DNA from: Bacteroidetes/Chlorobi group bacterium ChocPot_Mid
Lineage (GTDB): Bacteria; Bacteroidota; Ignavibacteria; Kapaibacteriales; UBA2268
Assembly: GCA_003731675.1 (NCBI GenBank)
Contig: RCNQ01000115.1
Coordinates: 1-16,722, forward strand
Direction: 5' to 3'
Length of the DNA: 16,722 bases
Position numbers and translations under genes: made by a program. Shown here one piece after another: positions 1 to 6,794 of this stretch; the stretch's first letter is position 1, and the number at the start of each line of letters is the position of its first letter. A model generated the notes under the pieces. That model did not search any database and had not been told where the DNA came from. It saw only the letters and a list, made by a program, of their open reading frames with translations.

Positions 1-695
1 TCCTGCAAAAGTCTAATCAACTTTTCCCAATTCTCTTCTGACCAAAGCCGTGAAACCCATCTTCCGCCACAACCTGTGTTCAACCCTACAATTTTCTTCC
101 CCTTATTCGGTATTTTCCACTCAATCGTACTATCACAATCCAAAATATATTCCTGCCCGGCGAACTCCCATCCGCAAATCTCAAACATCTCCTCCAGATA
201 CGACTTCGTATTCGCCTGATTAACATCATCAAACAAACCCGATAAAAACTTCCATTCTGCTTTCACGTTCACAGGTGCTGGCTTCCCGTCTTTCAAAATA
301 AATCCGTATTTCTCCTCCGCTGTAATCTGCTTTGCCAAAGCACACGCCTGCAAATCCTTATCCAGATTAATCAACAATTTGAAATCTGTTGCTCTCAATG
401 TCAAAATTGACTCAAGAGTAAAAGGAAAAACCTTGTCTATGCTCTTTGGCAAAACATCAGGAGTATATGTTAGCCACCATATCAATGAATCTGGATGCTC
501 CTCCCATATCTTATAAAGCAATGGGGTAGTACGGATTACGTCCCCGACTGCCCCAAGCTTGATTATCAAAATTATATCCTTTTTCGGCTCGTAATAATTG
601 CAGGTCTCACAATGCACACCTTCTTCCTTATGTTGTCTGCAGGGAATATCTCCCCTGAAAAATCTGCAATCCCTGAAATATTTCGGCTGCTCCAT
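1..695 (-). CDS. Family 9 glycosyltransferase (heptosyltransferase-like), C-terminus cut by window edge
   Basis: Read by hand, the frame is open from the ATG at 695 to the left edge, giving 231 codons; the end of the gene is outside the window. Residues 41-58 read IILIIKLGAVGDVIRTTP, the N-terminal signature of GT9 ADP-heptose:LPS heptosyltransferases. Near residues 197-208, GLNTGCGGRWVS matches the start of the C-terminal, nucleotide-sugar-binding half. Known family members add heptose or a related sugar to lipopolysaccharide core on the cytoplasmic face of the inner membrane; the sugar used here cannot be told. Before the catalytic fold, residues 10-32 carry Cys10, Cys19, Cys29 and Cys32 plus His22 and His28, which looks like a metal-binding knuckle and is absent from classical WaaC/WaaF. 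The start lies 5 bases after the stop of the outer-membrane protein gene. The only purine stretch (AGG) abuts the ATG, so translation may depend on coupling. GT9 assignment is firm; substrate unknown. Confidence 0.9.
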   Translation of the reverse strand, partial: MEQPKYFRDCRFFRGDIPCRQHKEEGVHCETCNYYEPKKDIILIIKLGAVGDVIRTTPLLYKIWEEHPDSLIWWLTYTPDVLPKSIDKVFPFTLESILTLRATDFKLLINLDKDLQACALAKQITAEEKYGFILKDGKPAPVNVKAEWKFLSGLFDDVNQANTKSYLEEMFEICGWEFAGQEYILDCDSTIEWKIPNKGKKIVGLNTGCGGRWVSRLWSEENWEKLIRLLQ

Positions 696-700
696 CCTGA

Positions 701-1468
701 CTATAATTTAAATTGCAATAACATCATAAAATTAAAATCAAAAACACTGCTTTCACCTGCTTCCCTGTAATCCTCCCTCGTTTTACTCGGTGTCAAAAGC
801 TCTCCTCGTTCATCACTTTTCCCCAGCAGATTCATCATCCCCAAACCTGCACGAAAATCTATTGATATATCCTTATTAAGCTCACCAACCAAACCAAACT
901 GCAAAGTCCCACCCAATCTAAATGCCGAGCTTTTTGTATCATAAACATTTGTTATCGTATCTCCTATAAAATTGTAATTAGATATTGTCTTAAACCTTGC
1001 ATTAAAAATTAAACTCGGTCTCATATCCATACCCAGATAAAACTTTGCCTTATACTCAAATGGATGTATCTCATAAAAATTATAATGAAGTCCGAATGTC
1101 AATGCCGCCACATCCACATCGTGCATCAACTTTACATCCGAATTATATTCAATCCACTCCTTCTCCCTTCCCTGGAAAAAGTGGTAATCAAAACCAACAG
1201 GCATTTCAAACACACTACCAGTATCAAGCGGAAATACTGCCTCTAAACGAAAACCATTTTGCGACTGGTCAAAACTCCCGCCATACAGCTTCCCCTTCGG
1301 TGTCACCCAAATAAAAGGATACTCGGCAATATTATTCCCGATTATCTCCATTGTGGACAATCCTGCCGCAACCCTGAATCCGCTCAGTTGCCCATAAGCT
1401 AAATTCCCCATAGCCATCAATATAGCTATGACAACCGCTGAACTTCGAATTATTTGTTTTACCTGCAT
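701..1468 (-). CDS. Predicted outer-membrane beta-barrel protein
   Basis: 255 residues from the ATG at 1468. An in-frame TTG two codons upstream is possible, but the ATG has AAGG (1475-1478) at 6-base spacing. Residues 1-26 form a signal peptide (basic MQVKQIIR, hydrophobic AVVIAILMAMG, cleavage near AYG-Q). The rest is alternating polar/hydrophobic strands rich in Gly, Tyr and Phe, such as FRVAAGLSTMEI, GLHYNFYEIHPFEYKAKFYL, RLGGTLQFGLVGEL and SIDFRAGLGMMNLLG, ending MMLLQFKL. This pattern and length are typical of small 8- to 10-stranded barrels of the FCB group, many of which have no known function. It sits 11 bases after the GT2 stop and 5 bases before the GT9 start, so it is probably in the same operon. 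It lacks a T9SS tail and is more likely inserted by the BAM machinery. I cannot name a closer family. Confidence 0.75.
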   Translation of the reverse strand: MQVKQIIRSSAVVIAILMAMGNLAYGQLSGFRVAAGLSTMEIIGNNIAEYPFIWVTPKGKLYGGSFDQSQNGFRLEAVFPLDTGSVFEMPVGFDYHFFQGREKEWIEYNSDVKLMHDVDVAALTFGLHYNFYEIHPFEYKAKFYLGMDMRPSLIFNARFKTISNYNFIGDTITNVYDTKSSAFRLGGTLQFGLVGELNKDISIDFRAGLGMMNLLGKSDERGELLTPSKTREDYREAGESSVFDFNFMMLLQFKL

Positions 1469-1479
1469 AGCCAACCTTA

Positions 1480-2523
1480 TTAAATTTTTTCTTTAATATT
1501 GTAATTTTGCTGTTCCAAAGTATTTTTAGCAATCATCTCACCCAACAAACCCATAGACACAAGCTGAACACCAACAATTATCAAAGCAATCCCAAACAAT
1601 GCCAATGGTCTGTTTGTCAAATAAGTTTTACCTAAAAACCACTCAATAGTCAAATAAATATTGATTCCGAATCCGGACAATGCTACCAATGTCCCAAGAG
1701 TCCCGAAAAAATGCAAAGGTCTTATCAAATACCTGTTCGTAAACCAGACAGTAAGCAAATCCAAAAAACCTTTCATAAATCGCGAAAAACCAAACTTCGA
1801 TTTGCCATACCTCCTCGGATGATGAGTCACCGGAACTTCAGTAACCTTAAAACCACCCCATTTTGCCAAAACAGGCAGATACCTGTGCATCTCACCATAT
1901 ACCTGCAAATACTTTACCACGTCTCTCCTGTAAAGCTTCAAACCACAATTAAAATCGTGTAGCTTCAAACCGCTGACACAAGATGTAACAAAATTAAAAA
2001 ACTTCGAAGGAATCGTCTTCGTTATTGGGTCGTGCCTCTTCTTCTTCCAGCCACTGACCAAATCATAACCCTCATTTATCTTTTCAAGCATTTTGGGTAA
2101 CTCTGCCGGGTCATCCTGCAAATCAGCATCCATTGTTGCTACAAACTGCCCCCTTGCTTTCTCAAACCCTACTGCAAGAGCCGCCGACTTACCATAATTC
2201 CTCCTGAATCTTATCCCTCTTACATTCTGATTCCTGTTCCTTATCGTCTTTATCACCTCAAAAGACCTATCCTTTGAACCATCATCTACAAAAATCACCT
2301 CATAACTATTTCTTGCCTGTGGTATATTCTTAACTTCACTTTCTATCTGCAAAATCAACTCCGGCAATGACTCTTCCTCATTATACAGTGGCACTACCAC
2401 CGAAAGAAAAATATTCTTGCCCTGATTCTTCTGCGGTATATTTCTTTGCTGTCTCGGTTGATTAATCCTCTTTTTATAATTCGCATTATCATTATTTGAC
2501 TTTTTCAAGTCCTTTTCTTCCAT
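1480..2523 (-). CDS. GT2 glycosyltransferase, DPM1-like with two C-terminal membrane helices
   Basis: 347 residues; ATG at 2523 preceded by AGGA at 7-base spacing. The GT2 (GT-A) fold spans about residues 41-205: SVVVPLYNEEESLPEL opens it, VDDGS (79-83) holds nucleotide-binding acidic residues, RNYGKSAALAVGFEKARG (108-125) and MDADLQDDP (131-139) carry the metal-binding DxD and following QDD, and FNCGLKLYRRDVV (191-203) is the acceptor-side motif. MHRYLPVLAKWGG and the RYGKSKFGF stretch are typical of undecaprenyl/dolichyl-phosphate sugar transferases. Helices near 270-295 and 306-330 anchor the C-terminus, as in bactoprenol glucosyltransferases (GtrB/ArnC-like). Such enzymes load a sugar onto a polyprenyl phosphate at the inner membrane for envelope glycan assembly; the sugar here is unknown. 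The first 37 residues are an Asn/Lys/Gln/Arg-rich polar extension. The gene starts 17 bases after the T9SS cargo gene and lies upstream of the barrel and GT9 genes. Confidence 0.92.
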   Translation of the reverse strand: MEEKDLKKSNNDNANYKKRINQPRQQRNIPQKNQGKNIFLSVVVPLYNEEESLPELILQIESEVKNIPQARNSYEVIFVDDGSKDRSFEVIKTIRNRNQNVRGIRFRRNYGKSAALAVGFEKARGQFVATMDADLQDDPAELPKMLEKINEGYDLVSGWKKKRHDPITKTIPSKFFNFVTSCVSGLKLHDFNCGLKLYRRDVVKYLQVYGEMHRYLPVLAKWGGFKVTEVPVTHHPRRYGKSKFGFSRFMKGFLDLLTVWFTNRYLIRPLHFFGTLGTLVALSGFGINIYLTIEWFLGKTYLTNRPLALFGIALIIVGVQLVSMGLLGEMIAKNTLEQQNYNIKEKI

Positions 2524-2540
2524 TCTATAATCCTGTTTTC

Positions 2541-3323
2541 TTAATATTTAATAAATTTTTTATTATAAACCTCACCCTGCTCATTTACTACACTTAAAAA
2601 ATACATTCCCGCAGGGTAACCCGACAAATCTATACGGCATACCTCTGCCGTTACTTTCCCCTTCAATAATCCGCAACCCAACGAATTTGTTATAGTATAA
2701 TCAGAAAATCCGGCATCAACCTCAAAACGCATCTCTTCTGCAACCGGATTCGGATAAATCTCAATAACTTCCTTAACGTTACTGCTCAACTTTTCATTTA
2801 CAGACACAGCATTTTTATTATAATACACAACTACATTAAACTGGTCCATTCCAAAATTTTCCACCCAATAACTTTGCTTCGATTTCATATCAACATTAAC
2901 CAATGCCCCGTTAGCTATATCCCTGATAAACGCCGAATCAATATAATCCCCTATCTTCGACCAGGACATAGTATAAGAAGTTATCAGATTAAAAAGCTTA
3001 AAACGATAATTCCTCACAAAAACCTCTTCGTTAGCTATCTCCCTGAAATCCACATAAGATTGATAACGGCTCATATTATCTGTAGAATCAATTATAAATA
3101 AAATCGCATATAAATCATTTGGTGGTGGAAACTCAGGCAACATTCTTTCACCAAGAGCCGTATCAATAATATTTGTCGCATCTTTATGCACACCTATCAA
3201 CAAATCATGCGAACTCAACCCATTATCATCTTGAAAACTCAAATTAACCGAAACTGAGTCCATCGCTCTCGCCGACAAACCCCACAACATCATAACAAAA
3301 CAAAAAAGTAACTTCTTTTTCAT
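2541..3323 (-). CDS. Small secreted T9SS cargo: single shared module plus type A sorting domain
   Basis: 260 residues from the ATG at 3323, chosen over an in-frame GTG at 3353 because GGGAAG precedes it and the signal peptide then starts at once (MKKKLLFCFVMMLWGLSARA, cleavage after about residue 20). The C-terminal domain, residues 188-260, is a type A T9SS sorting domain: EIYPNP box, ITNSLG, then DLSGYPAGMYFLSV and the basic end KKFIKY. It directs the protein through the T9SS translocon and is normally cleaved during surface attachment or release. Between signal and tail, residues 21-180 match a module also found in the neighbouring large proteins: LLIGVHKDATNIID, ALGERMLPEFPPP, later NVDMKSKQSY and FNVVVYY. 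No catalytic motif is visible. A 169-base intergenic region and a hairpin separate it from the upstream gene, so it may head its own transcript with the GT2, barrel and GT9 genes. T9SS status is firm; function unknown. Confidence 0.88.
   Translation of the reverse strand: MKKKLLFCFVMMLWGLSARAMDSVSVNLSFQDDNGLSSHDLLIGVHKDATNIIDTALGERMLPEFPPPNDLYAILFIIDSTDNMSRYQSYVDFREIANEEVFVRNYRFKLFNLITSYTMSWSKIGDYIDSAFIRDIANGALVNVDMKSKQSYWVENFGMDQFNVVVYYNKNAVSVNEKLSSNVKEVIEIYPNPVAEEMRFEVDAGFSDYTITNSLGCGLLKGKVTAEVCRIDLSGYPAGMYFLSVVNEQGEVYNKKFIKY
2815..3262 (-). repeat. Shared T9SS-associated module as the whole mature 260-residue protein
   Basis: This encodes about residues 21-170 of the small cargo protein. 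Landmarks in order are NLSFQDDNG, LLIGVHKDATNIIDTALGE, LPEFPPPNDLYAILF, TMSWSKIG, FIRDIANG, VNVDMKSKQSYW and FNVVVYY. It has the best-kept 'AT..ID..LGE..LP.FPPP' core of the four copies. Its standalone state, between only a signal peptide and a sorting domain, suggests that the module is an independent folding unit. Confidence 0.55.
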
Positions 3324-3429
3324 AATCTTCCCAATTAACTTTGTATATAACACATAAAACCAAAAAAAGTTTCACTTCCCACAAAAAAAAATTAAAAATT
3401 TTCTTTTTTTGCCGCTTTACTCTAAATAC
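3324..3429 (-). promoter_or_regulatory. AT-rich leader that may hold the promoter of the 3323 gene
   Basis: This stretch lies between the hairpin that ends the upstream unit and the ATG at 3323. It is very AT-rich, with a near-palindromic A/T tract at 3383-3410 (A9 at one end, T7 at the other) and an A7 run at 3362-3368. On the minus strand, GGGAAG lies 4 bases before the ATG and serves as ribosome binding site. I could not assign a convincing -35/-10 pair or a Bacteroidetes -33/-7 pair (TTTG / TAnnTTTG), so the promoter is inferred from position and composition only. Confidence 0.3.
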
Positions 3430-3464
3430 AAATGGGCAACACAATAAAATCATGTTGCCCATTT
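3430..3464 (-). terminator. 12-bp-stem hairpin after the 1088-residue T9SS protein
   Basis: Positions 3430-3441 (AAATGGGCAACA on the plus strand, with the first A included) pair perfectly with 3453-3464, leaving an 11-base loop. The hairpin starts 28 bases after the TAG stop at 3493-3495 and is the only strong dyad in the gap. No U tract follows directly on the minus strand; the nearest T9 run is about 40 bases further on. It may be a weak or factor-aided terminator, or a 3'-end stabiliser or processing site. Confidence 0.6.
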
Positions 3465-3492
3465 AAATATCTATTCCCTTACAGGAACAAGA

Positions 3493-6400
3493 CTACTTAA
3501 CAACTGTAATCATCACAGTTGAAGTATTTGAACCTGAAGTTAATTTGCACAAGTAGCTTCCTGAAGCAAGTTTTGTAGCATCAAATACCTCTGTATATTC
3601 TCCTGCTACTGCATTACCTTCAAAAATTGTGTAAGCATTACCAATTGCATCATAAAGCTTCAAGCTAATGAAACCATCAGTTGGAACTGAATACTTAATT
3701 GTCGAGCTAACTACAACCGGATTCGGATAATTTGTTACACTCAAACCATTTGTTACAACATCTGACTTCAAAACCTTAATTGAATTGGCAACAGTACCTT
3801 CAATCTCTATATTCTTTGTTTCACCCTTGCCGATTGTACCCAATATTTCATTTGTGTACGAATCAAGGAACTGATAGTTAGCATCAGCCTTCTCAACTGC
3901 TATAGAAACCGGATACTCAATACCCTGCAACTTTATTATACTATTATCCTTGTTCTCAAGAATTGTGTTTGTGTAAAATCTTGCATCAAACAATCCTTCT
4001 GGTGGAACAGGTGGCAACTCATAATTAGTTACATCTGTATTTACATTACCACTCATATATAAGCTTGCTTCATGTTGAGCATTGTCACGAATAACCAGTT
4101 TTGTACTGCTTGTCAAAACATTCTGCTTTGCAAAATCAAGCTGGTCATCAACTCTGCGAATTTCAGGATGAATAAGCTTCAGGTAACCATGTTTTCCGTC
4201 AACTGATTTCATCCAGTAACCCAAACCAGGTTCCAAAATAGAAGCTTCGTAGTAACCTACATTAGTTTTATATCCCCAAATACCATGAGCCAATACTTTA
4301 TTCTTGTCAATTCTTTGTCCGGGAATGAATTCATCGAACAAAATATCCTTAACATTCATTTCGAATGACAAAGCACCGATTGTGTTCCATCCTGGATACA
4401 GCTTAACTTCATCTTTAAATCCATCATCAGCAATATCCTTAGTAATTCTCTTCATTGGAACACCTTTGAACTTGGTATCAACCAAATCACTATATTTCAC
4501 AAAATATCCTGTGCCTGGCATAACCAATTCCTGCTCCTGATAACCATTACCAAAGAAGCTATAAGGTCTGTTAAGTGCGTTTGGATAAACAACATTCCAT
4601 TTGTAGTTATATGGTCTCACGGGCAATGCTAACAAGTTCCATCCCTTCTTAATTCTCGGCATACCATAAGCATCAATATAATTGATAACTCTTGGCAATG
4701 TGTATTCAATCTTGAATGATGTAATACTTGGGTCCTGAATTAAGTAAGAAAGCTTATTACCTGCTACGTGAGTACTTTGTCTCATATTTACGCTTGGGAA
4801 CAACATACCTGACAATGTATCACTCAAGAACAACTGTGCACCTTCCGGAAAATCAGTTGTATCCCATTCAACAACTACTGGATAGTTATTAACACCATTT
4901 GCATTAAATCTACAAAGGAATATATGTGAAAAATTAGTATCATTTATATCTCTGATATCTCTTGATTCTGAATAAGGATATGTCCTGTTTGGCAACATAT
5001 CTCCAAAACCAAATGGCATTCCCTTATCATTCCTGTATTGTTCATCTGGATGATAAAATCTTGCACCAAAACCAGTTTGTGCACTTGGATATGGGAATTC
5101 ACCGAATAATGTATCATAACTGTCAGTTGCTCTGTGACCTGTACCAAATACAACTCTTGTTTCCTGACCTGTTAAACCTTCTGAATTTCTGATTGTAAGA
5201 GTAATACCTCTGTGCTGTTTTCTGAAACCACCACCGGCAACAACTGTTCCGTCATCTGGTTCAAAAGGATTTCTAAAGTTAATAAATGTAACTTTAAATC
5301 TGACTGGATTAACATCTGCTGTATGTGAACGAATAGTAATATAACCTTCGTAAATACCAGCTTTTTCACCATTATGCGGTACAACCCTGTCAGGGTCAGC
5401 TTTAATAGTAACCTCTACAATAGCATCAGGGTCTGTTGGATTTGCAATCGGATCTGGCTCATCTGCACCCTGACCTAAAATTGAATTATCAATATAATTT
5501 ACATAAGCTTGAGTTGGTCCCAACTGAGTTACCTTACTCCTGTTCGGAGAAGTAACATCAAATGTCAACCAAGGAGCATCTGATTCAACCCAAATATCAA
5601 GCAATCTTGTCTTTGAAGTTGAATTCTGCAAAACAAACTTAACCCTTCCGTCAACATAATCTGGTTTATGTACTTTACCAGAATCTACCGTTACAGGGTC
5701 CCTCAAAATCCACGTACCCTTAGGTGCTATAGCAGGATTATTTACATTATCCCATACAGGCGGATCTGAAAAACCAGGACGTGACATTGTATACCAAATA
5801 TTTGGTAATTCATTTGTCAAACTCAAATAAATTGCACCAGGCAATATCGGCTCAGTTGCCCACAAAGTAACATTTCTGTTATTCATACCACCTAAACCAA
5901 TAAATCTACCAGAAACTGTCGTTGGGTCTCCATACAAAGAACCATCACCAATCTTAGTACCAATTTCAGGATGATTCAACAAATTATTGAATGCCCTTAC
6001 TTTCCTGACGTTCCAGTCATTGTAATAAATTGAATCTGGTGAAATATAAATCGGTGAATATGTCGAAGGCAAATCCTGTGGAGAAATCTTGCCCTTTTCC
6101 AAATTAACCCTGAATTTTACATAAAGTAAAACACTATAATCAACTGCTGCCGTATCTGTACATGGTAATGGATGTGAACCAAAACCAGAGATAACTATAA
6201 CACGACCTCTTTGCTTTGTCAATGGGTTAATTGGTGCGTCACCCGGCTCAAGAAAATATTCATGATATGATGGATCCTTGTGAATCATCCATGAAATATT
6301 GTAATCTTTAGCTAAAGGTGGAGTAAATTTACCCCTTACATTTTGCGCCCTAGGATCATCTTCAGGAAATGGATGTGTCGTTACAATATCAACTGGTGTT

Positions 6401-6759
6401 ATTGCAACCCCATCATACAATATCTTGAATTTGAAACTATAAATTGGGTCTGGCACCAATAACCTTCCGTAATTGATGTCAACCTTGTAATGCCACCACT
6501 TATTATCAATAAATACCGGCATTAAAAACTCTCTCGGAGAGCCATCTCTTTGCGATACCGGAAGCCAGATCCTTCCATCAGGATACCAGTCAGCATTATA
6601 GCCATCATCCGCACCGGTGAGGCTAAGCTTTGGTACCTGAGGAGTAGTAAACGCAGACTGACTCCAAGCATTCTCCGTTGCTATTGTTACTAATAAGAAC
6701 AACAACACCGTGCTTAGAAAAATACGGTAACCCCGTAATTGTAAAGTATGTTTGTTCAT
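3493..6759 (-). CDS. Large multidomain T9SS cargo protein (BACON-like, shared modules, GWN repeats, sorting tail)
   Basis: 1088 residues from the ATG at 6759. An in-frame GTG at 6786 exists, but the ATG has a GGGGG ribosome-site-like run 6 bases upstream. The signal peptide is about residues 1-34 (RIFLSTVLLFLLVTIATENA, then WSQ). Order of parts: an N-terminal beta-rich region with WYPDGRIWLPV and YSFKFKILYDGV, the latter faintly cohesin-like; an Ig/BACON-like domain about 370-500 (SDAPWLTFD, later GIYEGYITIRSH and PVRFKVTF); a shared module about 517-690 (VVFGTGHRATDSYDTLFGE ... FGARF ... SFKIEYTLP); two tandem GWN...GY(F/W) units about 700-850 (KKGWNLLALPV with GTGYFVKYSD, then YPGWNTIGALSF with GLGYWMKS); a second module copy about 885-1000 (YELPPVPPEGLFDARF); and a type A sorting domain about 1006-1088 (NYPNP, LKLYDAIGNAYTI, KLASGSYLCKL). 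It probably acts as a cell-surface or released structural or adhesive protein; no enzyme motif is visible. It starts 35 bases after the upstream stop. Confidence 0.88.
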   Translation of the reverse strand: MNKHTLQLRGYRIFLSTVLLFLLVTIATENAWSQSAFTTPQVPKLSLTGADDGYNADWYPDGRIWLPVSQRDGSPREFLMPVFIDNKWWHYKVDINYGRLLVPDPIYSFKFKILYDGVAITPVDIVTTHPFPEDDPRAQNVRGKFTPPLAKDYNISWMIHKDPSYHEYFLEPGDAPINPLTKQRGRVIVISGFGSHPLPCTDTAAVDYSVLLYVKFRVNLEKGKISPQDLPSTYSPIYISPDSIYYNDWNVRKVRAFNNLLNHPEIGTKIGDGSLYGDPTTVSGRFIGLGGMNNRNVTLWATEPILPGAIYLSLTNELPNIWYTMSRPGFSDPPVWDNVNNPAIAPKGTWILRDPVTVDSGKVHKPDYVDGRVKFVLQNSTSKTRLLDIWVESDAPWLTFDVTSPNRSKVTQLGPTQAYVNYIDNSILGQGADEPDPIANPTDPDAIVEVTIKADPDRVVPHNGEKAGIYEGYITIRSHTADVNPVRFKVTFINFRNPFEPDDGTVVAGGGFRKQHRGITLTIRNSEGLTGQETRVVFGTGHRATDSYDTLFGEFPYPSAQTGFGARFYHPDEQYRNDKGMPFGFGDMLPNRTYPYSESRDIRDINDTNFSHIFLCRFNANGVNNYPVVVEWDTTDFPEGAQLFLSDTLSGMLFPSVNMRQSTHVAGNKLSYLIQDPSITSFKIEYTLPRVINYIDAYGMPRIKKGWNLLALPVRPYNYKWNVVYPNALNRPYSFFGNGYQEQELVMPGTGYFVKYSDLVDTKFKGVPMKRITKDIADDGFKDEVKLYPGWNTIGALSFEMNVKDILFDEFIPGQRIDKNKVLAHGIWGYKTNVGYYEASILEPGLGYWMKSVDGKHGYLKLIHPEIRRVDDQLDFAKQNVLTSSTKLVIRDNAQHEASLYMSGNVNTDVTNYELPPVPPEGLFDARFYTNTILENKDNSIIKLQGIEYPVSIAVEKADANYQFLDSYTNEILGTIGKGETKNIEIEGTVANSIKVLKSDVVTNGLSVTNYPNPVVVSSTIKYSVPTDGFISLKLYDAIGNAYTIFEGNAVAGEYTEVFDATKLASGSYLCKLTSGSNTSTVMITVVK
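3762..4105 (-). repeat. Shared T9SS-associated module, degenerate copy (1088-residue protein, second)
   Basis: This encodes about residues 885-1000 of the 1088-residue protein. Landmarks are KLVIRDN, then NYELPPVPPEGLFDARF, closely matching YELPPLPHQDIFDVRW in the giant protein. It lies directly before the sorting domain, as does the copy in the giant protein. The 'AT..YD' landmark is weak here, and the C-terminal half reads as a short run of strands ending near KVLKSD. Confidence 0.55.
4695..5210 (-). repeat. Shared T9SS-associated module, internal copy (1088-residue protein, first)
   Basis: This encodes about residues 517-688. Landmarks in order are ITLTIRNSEG, VVFGTGHRATDSYDTLFGE, FGARFYHPDE, YPVVVEWDTTDFPEG, LFLSDTL, VNMRQSTHV and SFKIEYTLP. 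The order and spacing follow the copies in the giant protein and in the 260-residue protein. Unlike those, it is internal and is followed by the GWN units. Confidence 0.6.
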
Positions 6760-6794
6760 GAGTACCCCCAAATGTTTATTAAACACTAAAATCT

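Noticed and set aside
495..770. Plus-strand open frame of 91 codons near the left edge
   Set aside because: It is antisense to the GT9 gene and the end of the barrel gene, both of which have clear family or composition support on the minus strand.
3324..3353. Upstream GTG start for the 260-residue protein
   Set aside because: It would put ten extra residues before a textbook signal peptide that starts at the ATG at 3323 behind GGGAAG.
6773..6785. TGTTTATTAAACA dyad upstream of the 1088-residue gene as an operator
   Set aside because: A 6-bp arm dyad in very AT-rich DNA is expected by chance, and no regulator or second copy was seen.
6760..6786. Upstream GTG start for the 1088-residue protein
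   Set aside because: The ATG at 6759 has a G-rich ribosome-site-like run at good spacing and gives a compact signal peptide.
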